Shown: positions 24,479 to 33,040 of the stretch, piece by piece
Numbering within the stretch: position 1 is the first letter of the stretch
Layout of the letters: each line of letters begins with the position of its first letter
NCBI GenBank assembly: GCA_002440975.1
Contig: DJWN01000037.1
Span: 1-55,495, forward strand
Direction: 5' to 3'
DNA length: 55,495 bases
Source of the DNA: Bacteroidales bacterium UBA6229
GTDB lineage: Bacteria > Bacteroidota > Bacteroidia > Bacteroidales > F082
The notes under the pieces: generated by a model
What the model saw: the letters and a program-made list of their open reading frames with translations, nothing else
Databases searched by the model: none
What the model was told of the DNA's origin: nothing
Position numbers and translations under genes: made by a program

Positions 24479-26593
24479 ATGAAAGAAACACAAAACGAAA
24501 ACAAAAACAAAGCACCAAAACAAGGTGAAAATAAACCTAAGTTTAATTTTTATTGGATATACGGTTTGCTGGCCCTTGTATTTGTTGGCTTACAGCTGAT
24601 TAACTGGGATACAGGCTCTAAAGACCTTAATAAGGGTGAGTTGTTGCAGATGCTTCAGGAACAGGAAATTTCTAAAATTGATCTGGTCAATCGCGAGATC
24701 GCCGAAGTTTACCTCACAAGTGATGCCCGAAAAAAATATTTCCCCGATAAGGATGGCGGAGGAGTTTCAGAAAGCCTTGGTGGTTCCACGCCTGACTATA
24801 TCTATCGCATCGGCTCAATCGAAGGTTTCGAAAAAGACATCATGGCAGCACAGGAAGGCCAGACGAATCCCATATATATTAACAATGTAAACCGACGCAA
24901 CTGGAGTGGAGAAATTTTAGGTTGGATCCTTCCGATAGCCTTACTTATAGGCGTTTGGTTTTTCATCATGCGGATGATGAGCCGTGGTGGTGGCGGCGCA
25001 GGAGGCCAAATATTTAATATCGGCAAGTCAAAAGCACAACTCTTTGATAAGAATACCAACGTAAACGTCACTTTTAAAGATGTTGCCGGACTCGAAGAAG
25101 CCAAGGTAGAAATCATGGAAATCGTTGATTTTCTGCGCACCCCCGAAAAATATACCAAGCTTGGAGGTAAAATCCCTAAAGGTGTCCTGCTGGTTGGTCC
25201 TCCCGGAACCGGTAAAACACTTCTTGCCAAATCAGTTGCCGGCGAAGCCCATGTTCCCTTTTACAGCATTTCAGGATCCGATTTCGTGGAAATGTTTGTG
25301 GGTGTGGGTGCCTCACGTGTTCGCGATCTTTTTAAACAAGCCAAAGAAAAATCACCCTGTATCATCTTTATCGATGAAATAGATGCAATCGGACGTGCCA
25401 GAGGTAAAAATCCGGCTACAGGGGCTAATGATGAGCGCGAGAACACTTTAAATCAGTTACTTACCGAAATGGATGGTTTTGGAACCAACTCAGGTGTCAT
25501 CGTTTTAGCAGCCACCAACAGGGCTGATATTCTCGACAGAGCCCTGATGCGCGCAGGCCGCTTTGATCGTCAGATTTATGTAGAACTACCTGATTTGGAA
25601 GGACGTAAAGAAATTTTTGAAGTGCATATGCGTCCGCTAAAGCTTGATCCCAATGTCGATAAAGAATTCCTGGCCAAGCAAACGCCCGGTTTTTCAGGTG
25701 CCGATATCGCCAATGTGTGCAACGAGGCAGCCCTTATAGCTGCACGACGCAACAGGGAATCGATTAACAAACAAGATTTTATGGATGCCATCGACCGTAT
25801 CATCGGTGGATTGGAAAAGAAAAATAAAATTATTTCTCCATCAGAGAAAAAGGTGGTTGCATTTCATGAGGCCGGACATGCCTCGGTGAGTTGGCTGCTC
25901 GAACATGCGCATCCACTGGTAAAAGTTACAATCGTTCCCCGCGGAAAATCATTAGGTGCTGCCTGGTATCTTCCCGAAGAACGTCAGATAACAACCTACA
26001 ATCAGATGTTTGACGAAATGACAGCTGCTCTTGGTGGAAGAGCTGCCGAAAAAGTAATCTTTGGTCAGATTTCCACAGGAGCCCTGAGCGACCTCGAAAA
26101 AGTGACCAAACAGGCCTATGCAATGGTGACATACTATGGATTAAGTGAAAAAATTGGAAATGTTAGTTTTTACGATTCCACCGGACAGCAGGAATATGCT
26201 TTCAACAAGCCCTTCAGCGAAAAAACCAATGAGGTAATTGACAGCGAGATCAGCGATATGGTTGAAAAAGCTTATCAAAGAGCATTGAAAATATTGAGCG
26301 AACATAAAGACGGCCTCACTAAACTTGCTGAAAAGTTGCTCGAGAAAGAAGTGATTTTTGGTGAAGACCTTGAGACTATCTTTGGAAAGCGCCCCTGGAT
26401 CAAAGAAGAACGTCCTTTGCCAAAGAAAGTGGTATCGGAAAATAAATCCGAAGAAAAGACTGAAACAGCTGCAAACGGTCCAGATACAACAACTGAATCA
26501 GATAAGACTAAAAATGCTCATGATACTGAAAATCAAATGAAATTGTCAGATGACGAGGAACAACCACAGGTAGTTCCTACGCCAAAATCATAG
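24479..26593 (+). CDS. ftsH: ATP-dependent zinc metalloprotease FtsH
   Basis: A 704-residue inner-membrane AAA+ protease that extracts and degrades membrane and some soluble proteins as a hexamer. Two membrane helices (FYWIYGLLALVFVGLQLI near residue 22, and ILGWILPIALLIGVWFFIM near 150) flank a periplasmic domain. Walker A is GPPGTGKT (240-247), Walker B FIDEIDAIG, then the SRH with GRFDRQIYV, and the zinc site HEAGH (463-467). A Gly-rich linker (SRGGGGAGGQIF) follows the second helix. The C-terminus has an acidic, Glu/Thr-rich tail of about 60 residues, low in conservation. It sits mid-operon between rsfS and a LUD gene. Confidence 0.97.
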   Translation: MKETQNENKNKAPKQGENKPKFNFYWIYGLLALVFVGLQLINWDTGSKDLNKGELLQMLQEQEISKIDLVNREIAEVYLTSDARKKYFPDKDGGGVSESLGGSTPDYIYRIGSIEGFEKDIMAAQEGQTNPIYINNVNRRNWSGEILGWILPIALLIGVWFFIMRMMSRGGGGAGGQIFNIGKSKAQLFDKNTNVNVTFKDVAGLEEAKVEIMEIVDFLRTPEKYTKLGGKIPKGVLLVGPPGTGKTLLAKSVAGEAHVPFYSISGSDFVEMFVGVGASRVRDLFKQAKEKSPCIIFIDEIDAIGRARGKNPATGANDERENTLNQLLTEMDGFGTNSGVIVLAATNRADILDRALMRAGRFDRQIYVELPDLEGRKEIFEVHMRPLKLDPNVDKEFLAKQTPGFSGADIANVCNEAALIAARRNRESINKQDFMDAIDRIIGGLEKKNKIISPSEKKVVAFHEAGHASVSWLLEHAHPLVKVTIVPRGKSLGAAWYLPEERQITTYNQMFDEMTAALGGRAAEKVIFGQISTGALSDLEKVTKQAYAMVTYYGLSEKIGNVSFYDSTGQQEYAFNKPFSEKTNEVIDSEISDMVEKAYQRALKILSEHKDGLTKLAEKLLEKEVIFGEDLETIFGKRPWIKEERPLPKKVVSENKSEEKTETAANGPDTTTESDKTKNAHDTENQMKLSDDEEQPQVVPTPKS

Positions 26594-26616
26594 TACTTTT
26601 ATCCCGAATCGAAAAG

Positions 26617-27264
26617 ATGAAAGAAAGCACATCACGCGAACAAATTCTGACAAAAATCAGAAATGCCTTGATTGAAAAAACGTCGCTACCTTACCCTGAT
26701 GTGGATATAAGCAGCAGTGTTCTAAAACCAATAGATGAAAAAGAAGGACTTGAGGTAGCCTTCGCAAAAGCATTGATCCAGGCAGGCGGGCAATTTGTGT
26801 ATTGCGAAAATGAAAATCAGTTTTTGGGCTACCTGCAAACCCTGATGCAGGAAAGAGGCTGGGATACCATCTGGACACAAAGCAATAAAGTTAAACAAGT
26901 GCTTAAGGCTGGTGAACTATCGTTTGCAGAGGTTCCGGTAAAGGATAGCAAACAATTGGTTGGGCTAACCGTTTGTGAGCGTCTGATTGCACAAAATGGA
27001 AGCATATTGCTTTCAGATCAAAAATCAGGAAGTCGCATGGCCATTGCTTTTCCCGAAGTGCAACTCGTTTTGGGTTATGCATCGCAGGTAGTTGGCTCGC
27101 TTAAAAATGCTCTTCAGGATATCAGACAGCTTTATCCTGATACACTGCCTTCGCAGCTGGTATTTATTACTGGCCCCAGTCGAACAGCAGATATTGAGAA
27201 AACACTGGTGATGGGTGCTCATGGCCCAAAAGAGCTCATACTGTTTTTAATCGATGATATCTGA
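26617..27264 (+). CDS. LUD-domain (LutC/YkgG-type) protein
   Basis: A 215-residue soluble protein of the LUD family (PF02589). Visible are the N-terminal helix TSREQILTKIRNALIEK, as in LutC, and the C-terminal core LSDQKSGSRMAIAFPEVQLV and ITGPSRTADIEKTLVMGAHGP, the signature region of the family. LutC takes part in L-lactate oxidation together with LutA and LutB, neither of which is nearby. In Bacteroidota a lone member usually stands between ftsH and cdsA, so its role here is probably not lactate use; the true role is unknown. Confidence 0.85.
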   Translation: MKESTSREQILTKIRNALIEKTSLPYPDVDISSSVLKPIDEKEGLEVAFAKALIQAGGQFVYCENENQFLGYLQTLMQERGWDTIWTQSNKVKQVLKAGELSFAEVPVKDSKQLVGLTVCERLIAQNGSILLSDQKSGSRMAIAFPEVQLVLGYASQVVGSLKNALQDIRQLYPDTLPSQLVFITGPSRTADIEKTLVMGAHGPKELILFLIDDI

Positions 27265-27334
27265 AAATCGGTGGTTTTTTCCATAAGTGAATAGCTGGAA
27301 CACATAGAAAATACTGTATTTCTGAAAAATAGTG

Positions 27335-27342
27335 TATTTTTG
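27335..27342 (+). promoter_or_regulatory. -7 box before cdsA
   Basis: TATTTTTG matches TAnnTTTG and lies 38 nt before the cdsA ATG. It supports starting cdsA at 27381 instead of the GTG at 27342, which would fall inside this box. Confidence 0.4.
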
Positions 27343-27380
27343 TGGCGCACTGCGAAAGCATTCGTAAGCACGCAACTGAC

Positions 27381-28202
27381 ATGAAAGATTTAGTCATCCG
27401 TACTGTGTACGGTCTTTTTTTTGCGATAATGGTCGCAGGCAGCATCCTCACCAGCAAATGGCTACTTGCTATCTTGCTCATTGCAGTCGTAATTATTGGT
27501 GCTGATGAAATGATTCGACTTAGAGTTAAGTCAAATCCAGTTCGAAGCGACAAATTCCTGATGATCCTTCTGCCCGTTCTACTCTTTTGTCTGATGGCAA
27601 CCACTGCACTAGGGTTGTTACCGGTCAGGTTTTTGATTAGCTCACTTTTACTTTTACTTTTTCCATTTCTTCATGCCTTATTTAACCAACGCTATACATT
27701 CACTGATATGGCTGGCGTTTACTGGCCTTCATTTTTGATGGTTGCAATGCCTGCCGGGTTGATGCTATTCTTTTATAACGAAGCGATTGTTGGTGAATTA
27801 GCTGGTGCCCATCTGCTTTTGTCTGTCATTATTTTAGTGTGGCTCAATGATATTTTCGCTTATCTTGTCGGGATAAAATTTGGACGACATCGCTTGTTCG
27901 AACGAATCTCCCCCAAAAAAAGCTGGGAAGGAAGTATTGGTGGCTTGGTTCTTACCTTGGTATCGGCTTTGATTTTTAGTCATTTTACCGGTCTGGTATC
28001 ACTTGAAAAAGCTGCGATAATAGCCTTTTTAGTAGTGATTACAGGAAGTTTGGGCGATCTGGTCGAATCTATGCTCAAAAGACAGGCAGGAGTTAAAGAC
28101 TCCGGAAAACTCATACCCGGACATGGCGGCATACTCGATCGCTTTGATGCAAGCTTTTTTGCAGTTCCCTTTGTTTTTGTCTATCTAATACTCATACACT
28201 GA
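27381..28202 (+). CDS. cdsA: Phosphatidate cytidylyltransferase
   Basis: A 273-residue polytopic membrane enzyme that makes CDP-diacylglycerol from phosphatidate and CTP, the branch point of phospholipid synthesis. About eight hydrophobic segments precede the signature near the C-terminus, GDLVESMLKRQAGVKDSGKL followed by IPGHGGILDRFD, which holds the metal-binding aspartates. ISPKKSWEGSIGG, the other conserved motif, is also present. I choose the ATG at 27381; the frame is open to a GTG at 27342. The stop overlaps the psd start in TGATG, so the two are translationally coupled. Confidence 0.93.
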   Translation: MKDLVIRTVYGLFFAIMVAGSILTSKWLLAILLIAVVIIGADEMIRLRVKSNPVRSDKFLMILLPVLLFCLMATTALGLLPVRFLISSLLLLLFPFLHALFNQRYTFTDMAGVYWPSFLMVAMPAGLMLFFYNEAIVGELAGAHLLLSVIILVWLNDIFAYLVGIKFGRHRLFERISPKKSWEGSIGGLVLTLVSALIFSHFTGLVSLEKAAIIAFLVVITGSLGDLVESMLKRQAGVKDSGKLIPGHGGILDRFDASFFAVPFVFVYLILIH

Positions 28203-28876
28203 TGCACATTCATCGCGAAGGCTATAAGATTATTTTTCTCACCTTGCTGATTATCACACTTTTAATTAGTGCGCTTAACCTCTCTTTTCCAGTTCAGCAA
28301 TGGTTTCATTACGTGATACATTTGCTGTTTGCCGGTTGGCTGATTTGGACAATTGCTTTTTTCAGAGTGCCACATCGTAAACCAATCGATAGGGATGATA
28401 ATCAGGTTGTTTCTGCTGCCGACGGGACGATAGTAGCTATTGAAGAAGTAGATGAGCCGGAGTACTTCAAAGACAGACGCATACAGGTTTCTGTTTTTAT
28501 GTCGCCATTTAATGTGCATGTTAACTGGTATCCAATTGCAGGTGAGGTAAGTTATGTACGATACCATCCGGGGAAATTTTTAGTAGCTTATCATCCCAAA
28601 TCCTCTACCGAGAACGAACGAAATACTGTGGTTGTTCGGGCTAATGACGGGCAGGAATTGCTTATGCGTCAGGTGGCAGGAGTATTGGCCAGACGCATCA
28701 TCAATTATGCTAAAAAGGGCGAGAAGGCCTTGCCCGGAAAAGAATTTGGAATAATCCGTTTTGGCTCCAGGGTCGATTTCTTTCTTCCAACTGATGCCAC
28801 CATAGAGGTGGAAATGGGACAAAAAGTAAAGGCACGAAAAACAATCATTGCCAGTCTCAAAAAATCAGTTGCCTGA
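28202..28876 (+). CDS. psd: Phosphatidylserine decarboxylase, short (PSD-A type) proenzyme
   Basis: A 224-residue membrane-linked enzyme that makes phosphatidylethanolamine. Two hydrophobic stretches lie near the N-terminus (10-30 and 38-55). The self-cleavage site is the Gly-Ser pair at 188-189 in IRFGSRVD, where the serine becomes the pyruvoyl cofactor; the conserved FMSPFNVHVNWYP block is at about 99-111. The length fits the short class of decarboxylases found in Bacteroidota. It overlaps cdsA by one base. The phosphatidylserine synthase gene (pssA), which would supply the substrate, is not in the window. Confidence 0.92.
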   Translation: MHIHREGYKIIFLTLLIITLLISALNLSFPVQQWFHYVIHLLFAGWLIWTIAFFRVPHRKPIDRDDNQVVSAADGTIVAIEEVDEPEYFKDRRIQVSVFMSPFNVHVNWYPIAGEVSYVRYHPGKFLVAYHPKSSTENERNTVVVRANDGQELLMRQVAGVLARRIINYAKKGEKALPGKEFGIIRFGSRVDFFLPTDATIEVEMGQKVKARKTIIASLKKSVA

Positions 28877-28880
28877 TCAA

Positions 28881-29585
28881 TCAGAGTTTCAAAGCTAATA
28901 TATCCGGAATTTCATTCAGATGTCGGATCTCAAAACTAGGTTTCTCCTGATGTGGCAAGCTTTCCGGATTAAAGTAAATTTGATCCATCCCAAAACTCTG
29001 CGCTCCCAGAATATCAACTTCCAGATCGTCTCCAATCATCAGACTCTCACTTTTGCTGGCACCAGTCAGGTATAAAGCATATTCAAATATCTTTGGGTCA
29101 GGCTTTTTAACGCCGGCAGCTTCGGAGGTAATCACTTTATTAAAATAAGGCTCGAGACCTGCTGTCTGGATTTTGATGTGCTGAACTTCTTCAAAACCAT
29201 TGGTAATCAGATGCATCTCAAAATGAGGATACAGCTGTTTCACCACTTCCACAGCACCTGGAAAAAGATGAACGGTGCGTGGTGCATAATAAAGGTAATC
29301 TTCTGATAAAGTAACAGCCAACTCCTCATCCCCGATGCCAAAACTCTCAAGCGTATGGACAAATCGCAGGTCGCGCAAAATCTCTTTCTTCAAATCGCCA
29401 TTGCGATACGATTCCCAAAGCACATCATTATGCTTGTTGTAAGTACTGAAAAAAGTTTTCAGGTCAGGAACTCCTTTATGATTGAGTTTATGCTTCTCAA
29501 AAAGCAGGGCAAAGGTCTGTTGGGCACTTTTGTCGAAATCCCAAAGGGTGCGATCCAGATCGAAAAAAAGGTGTTTATACTTCAT
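28881..29585 (-). CDS. HAD-superfamily hydrolase, YjjG type
   Basis: A 234-residue soluble phosphatase-fold protein. Motif I is FFDLDRTLWDF with nucleophile Asp9 and acid/base Asp11; motif II lies in MHLITNGFEEVQ; motif III with the lysine and motif IV acidic pair are in AAGVKKPDPKIFEYA and LMIGDDLEVDILGAQ. The form DLDRTLWDF is characteristic of YjjG/YfnB-type nucleotidases, which act on dUMP, dTMP or damaged nucleotides. Its start overlaps the end of the methyltransferase gene by 11 nt, so the two are co-transcribed. It converges on psd with a 4-nt gap. Confidence 0.85.
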   Translation of the reverse strand: MKYKHLFFDLDRTLWDFDKSAQQTFALLFEKHKLNHKGVPDLKTFFSTYNKHNDVLWESYRNGDLKKEILRDLRFVHTLESFGIGDEELAVTLSEDYLYYAPRTVHLFPGAVEVVKQLYPHFEMHLITNGFEEVQHIKIQTAGLEPYFNKVITSEAAGVKKPDPKIFEYALYLTGASKSESLMIGDDLEVDILGAQSFGMDQIYFNPESLPHQEKPSFEIRHLNEIPDILALKL

Positions 29586-30123
29586 TTATAAGTTGATTTC
29601 TGAATTTATGCTGCATCTGCCTGAGCCACTCAAAAAAGAGCACAGCAGCAGCATGGCTTACATTGAGCGAACGCGTGAGGCCGGGAACAGGAATATAAAC
29701 CACTATATCAGCCTGATCCAGCATGTATTCACTCATCCCAAAGCGTTCGCTGCCCACCACGAAAACAGGATTTTCGGGTAGCTCAATCTCAAAAAGACTA
29801 CTGGCTTCGTGTGCTGTTTCAAGTGCAACAATGGTAGCTGGAGCTGCAACTAATTTCCGGATTTCCGTTTCCTGGCAAAAACTCCAGTTCAGGTTGCCGT
29901 GGCTGCTGGCTGCAATTCTGCGAATCTTTGTCATTTGTTTTACAGGCTCCTCACCCAGAAAAAACAAATCCTTAGCCCCCAGGTTATCCGAAAGTCTGAT
30001 CAAAGCACCAATATTTTGATAATCAGTAAGCTGATCACCAACAACAACTGGTCGCTCAGTAAAGCGATAAATCACTTCCGGATGGATGGTCTCAAACAAA
30101 TGATTTGATTTCAGGTATCCCAT
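29575..30123 (-). CDS. SpoU/TrmH-family RNA 2'-O-methyltransferase
   Basis: A 182-residue SPOUT enzyme expected to methylate a ribose 2'-OH in tRNA or rRNA with S-adenosylmethionine. The three SpoU motifs are visible: NIGALIRLSDNLG (motif 1), FVVGSERFGMSEYML (motif 2), and IYIPVPGLTRSLNVSHAAAV-like sequence (motif 3, the knot that binds the cofactor). It lacks the N-terminal substrate domain of larger members, and so resembles TrmH/TrmL-type short enzymes; the target is unclear. A -7 box (30132-30139) lies so close that the message would be nearly leaderless. Confidence 0.85.
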   Translation of the reverse strand: MGYLKSNHLFETIHPEVIYRFTERPVVVGDQLTDYQNIGALIRLSDNLGAKDLFFLGEEPVKQMTKIRRIAASSHGNLNWSFCQETEIRKLVAAPATIVALETAHEASSLFEIELPENPVFVVGSERFGMSEYMLDQADIVVYIPVPGLTRSLNVSHAAAVLFFEWLRQMQHKFRNQLINEV

Positions 30124-30131
30124 AAGGCTGG

Positions 30132-30139
30132 CAAATTTA
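30132..30139 (-). promoter_or_regulatory. -7 box of the SpoU methyltransferase gene
   Basis: On the minus strand this reads TAAATTTG, matching TAnnTTTG, 9 nt before the start codon. If used with usual spacing, transcription would start about 2 nt before the ATG. Confidence 0.4.
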
Positions 30140-30162
30140 CAGGAATTTGGTTTGTTAACAGA

Positions 30163-30193
30163 TAAAAAAACGGCCTCCGAAACCGGAAGCCGT
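30163..30193 (-). terminator. Intrinsic terminator of the large T9SS gene
   Basis: Arms 30170-30179 and 30184-30193 pair over ten positions with one mismatch around the loop AAAC. On the minus strand the hairpin ACGGCTTCCGGTTTCGGAGG is followed by a run of seven T (30164-30170). It lies 29 nt after the stop of the gene ending at 30222. Confidence 0.8.
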
Positions 30194-30221
30194 CTTTGTT
30201 ACAATTATGAAAAACGTTTGC

Positions 30222-32987
30222 TTAGTTCTTTACGACGATTTTCTTCGTAATTGTCTTATCACCATTAACCATCTGCACAAAATAAAATCCATCAGGCAGG
30301 TTGGCTGTGTTGATGCGATGTTGTTTGGTAGCAGCATCAAGACGTGCTTCTATCATTCTGTTGTTGAAGCGGTCAAAGATAGTTACATCAAAGACACCAT
30401 CAACCTGAGCATCAAACAGCACATTGAAATATTGAGAAGCCGGATTGGGGAAGATACCTGCCATAATTGGCTCAGAAATTTCAAAAACGCCGCTGTTAAA
30501 TATCATTGAGGGATCAAGTGAACTAACAATCTGGATGTAATAATCAGTTCCTACTGGCACAGTATTATTTGTTGGAACAGTATAATCAATCATACTTCCT
30601 TCAAAATCGGTAGCAATTGTTCTGTTTACAGTATTGGCCACATTCTTCAGATAAATATTAAGCGGCTCCATGATATCATCTTCCCAGATGATCCAGTAAG
30701 CAAAACCTTTGTACCATAAGTCTCCTGTTGAAGGTTGGTTGAAAGATAAGTTACCACCACCGGAAAGCACCAGCTTAAAGGTTTTATTGCTCAGGTCCTC
30801 AATATCCCCCTTAAACACTCTTACTTTGTAGATTCCAGGTCCATAACCAGATGTGTTCCAAACATAGGTTGAACCTACTACGTCTGTTGCGATATCGGCT
30901 TTATAAGTGTGTATTTTCAGATTGTTAAACCAATTCACACGCAGTATGTCATTTACTCCATCTGCTAACTGAGCCTCTGCATAAAAACTAATAGCGTCGG
31001 GTGCAGTAGTAATGGTGTACGTTTGATCAAAATCAGCTTCGATTCCATCCCGAGAATTTGCAATAATATGAAGATCACCATCAATAGTATATTCAAACGA
31101 GAAAGACATCACTTTGTCACCAAGATTATTAAATACAGGTGTTGTATTTCCATTATAAGTAATATAGATCACATGACTTGTAGCCTTATCTATATAGATT
31201 TTGACGAGTTCTTCAGTACCATCGTTTCCATAAAGGGTAAAACTCTTATAGCCACTTGGTCCATAAATTCCCCAGTCGAAAGTGAAATAACTTTCTGTTT
31301 CCATTGGATTGTTGAACTTACGTAAGGCTAATATGTTATCAGTGGCAACTTCAGCACCATTTGCAACTATTCCAAAAGATGGGTTATCCATGCCATCAAT
31401 ATTCCCATCAGCAGGATTAGCGACCATCGTAAGACCACTTCCCGAAGCAGAAATTTCCCAGGGTTTAAAACCAAAACCACCATTATCTCCATGATCCAGG
31501 CCATCACCATATGGACTATTATTAGCATTGTCTGATGCAAGAACAATGGGATCTTCACTGATCAACTCAATATCAACAGGTGCTTCAACATTATCTGTCC
31601 ACGAAATGAGGTATTCGTTTCCTATCACCCACTCTATCCCGCTTACACTAGGCTGAATTACAGTAATCTCACCGAAATATTCAACCAATTTAAACTTTTT
31701 ATTGCTCAGGTCGCGGATGGATGCATCCGGAGTAATCACCATAACACGATAATCATCACCCGGATCAAATGAATCATCTATATCCCATACATAAGTGGAG
31801 CCGACAACATTTGTTGCTATCTCGATCCAGGTAAGGGGTTCATTTGCGTCATAAGTAGCATCACTTACCAAATAAATATCCAGCTCGCCTTCCACATTAT
31901 CAATCCAGGAAATCAGGTACTTATTGCCAATTACCCATTCTATGCCATTTACATTGGGTTGTTCTACAGTGATTGAACCAGTATATTCAACCAATTTGAA
32001 GTTTTTGTTGCTGTCGTCGTTATTGTTTGGATCTAACGAGCTTTGCACACGAATTCTTAAAGCGTCGTGAGCAGCAAAACCGGTAGTATTCCAAATCCAG
32101 GTTGTACCTGTGACATCTTCGGCCAGTGGAGCACCTATCTGTACCGGATTTGCAGGCACTGTATAATCCATTAACAAAATATCAACCGGTTCGGTCAGGT
32201 TATCATTCCATGAAATGAAATATTGATTACCAATAACCCAAACTATTCCGTTTGTGTTAGGCTGCAATACGGTGATTGAACCGACAGAAGCAGAGAGTTT
32301 GAAGTTCTTATTACTACGATCAGTTACAGTTGGGAAGTCGTCACTAGTGATATGAACCCTGAGGTTATCACCTTCGGGCCAGCCTGTTGTGTTCCAAACA
32401 TAGGTTGATGCTTCTACACCAGCAGCAATGATATTATCCCCACTGGTGGTGTGATTCACTGCATTGCCATCCTTATCAAACAATTCGATGGTAAAGGTAC
32501 CCGAAACATTATGATTCCAGGAGATGAGGTACTGGGTTCCTATTTGTATTTCTATTCCGTTTACATTAGGCTGTTCAACAAAAATAAAGGCATCACTGGC
32601 AGCAGCAAGAATTTTAAAATACTTGTTACTCTCATCTTGATAAATACCGTTAACAGTGCTTTGAACCCTGATCTTAAATTTTGTGCCTCCTATATTAATT
32701 CCAGGGTTGTCGATTTTCCAACTCCAGGTTGATCCTTCAACTTCCTCTGCAAGCAATAATTCAACAGGGTTTGCCGGAATGGTATAATCAACAAGATAGA
32801 TATCTACTTCCTGTATAAAATTATCCACCCAGGAGATTAAATAGGTTTCTCCATAAACCCATTCAATTCCACTTACACTGGGTTGAATTACTTCCACCTC
32901 AGGTGCAGGGTTTTGAGCAAATGTTTGTTGGCCTCCCAAAAGTAAACCAAGGAGTAACAAACTTAAAATGTGATAGAACTTTTTCAT
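30222..32987 (-). CDS. Secreted T9SS cargo with six KNH-like repeats and an inserted domain
   Basis: A 921-residue surface or secreted protein. After a signal peptide (ILSLLLLGLLLGGQQTFAQ) come six repeats of about 100 residues, each opening with a form of QPxxxGIEWVIGNxYLISW and closing with DLSNKxFKLV. This resembles the Kre9/KNH Ig-like repeat (PF10342) used as surface or carbohydrate-contact modules. The fifth repeat is split by about 190 extra residues (roughly 480-670), rich in Asp/Gly/Asn and containing ANPADGNIDGMDN; it could be a LamG-like jelly roll. The C-terminus (from IFPNPASQYFNV to KKIVVKN) is a type A sorting domain for export and anchoring by T9SS. Enzyme motifs are absent. 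A terminator follows. Confidence 0.85.
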   Translation of the reverse strand: MKKFYHILSLLLLGLLLGGQQTFAQNPAPEVEVIQPSVSGIEWVYGETYLISWVDNFIQEVDIYLVDYTIPANPVELLLAEEVEGSTWSWKIDNPGINIGGTKFKIRVQSTVNGIYQDESNKYFKILAAASDAFIFVEQPNVNGIEIQIGTQYLISWNHNVSGTFTIELFDKDGNAVNHTTSGDNIIAAGVEASTYVWNTTGWPEGDNLRVHITSDDFPTVTDRSNKNFKLSASVGSITVLQPNTNGIVWVIGNQYFISWNDNLTEPVDILLMDYTVPANPVQIGAPLAEDVTGTTWIWNTTGFAAHDALRIRVQSSLDPNNNDDSNKNFKLVEYTGSITVEQPNVNGIEWVIGNKYLISWIDNVEGELDIYLVSDATYDANEPLTWIEIATNVVGSTYVWDIDDSFDPGDDYRVMVITPDASIRDLSNKKFKLVEYFGEITVIQPSVSGIEWVIGNEYLISWTDNVEAPVDIELISEDPIVLASDNANNSPYGDGLDHGDNGGFGFKPWEISASGSGLTMVANPADGNIDGMDNPSFGIVANGAEVATDNILALRKFNNPMETESYFTFDWGIYGPSGYKSFTLYGNDGTEELVKIYIDKATSHVIYITYNGNTTPVFNNLGDKVMSFSFEYTIDGDLHIIANSRDGIEADFDQTYTITTAPDAISFYAEAQLADGVNDILRVNWFNNLKIHTYKADIATDVVGSTYVWNTSGYGPGIYKVRVFKGDIEDLSNKTFKLVLSGGGNLSFNQPSTGDLWYKGFAYWIIWEDDIMEPLNIYLKNVANTVNRTIATDFEGSMIDYTVPTNNTVPVGTDYYIQIVSSLDPSMIFNSGVFEISEPIMAGIFPNPASQYFNVLFDAQVDGVFDVTIFDRFNNRMIEARLDAATKQHRINTANLPDGFYFVQMVNGDKTITKKIVVKN

Positions 32988-33040
32988 GGTTGTTAAATTT
33001 AATGTTTATCTATTACTTATTTATTTTCATTTATTCAATT

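Noticed and set aside
27342..27380. GTG start at 27342 for cdsA
   Set aside because: It would add 13 polar, non-conserved residues and lies within the likely -7 promoter box; ATG 27381 is better.
30222..32987. Repeated DNA blocks of about 300 nt that could suggest a CRISPR or tandem array
   Set aside because: They encode the six protein repeats of a T9SS cargo; unit length and divergence do not fit CRISPR.
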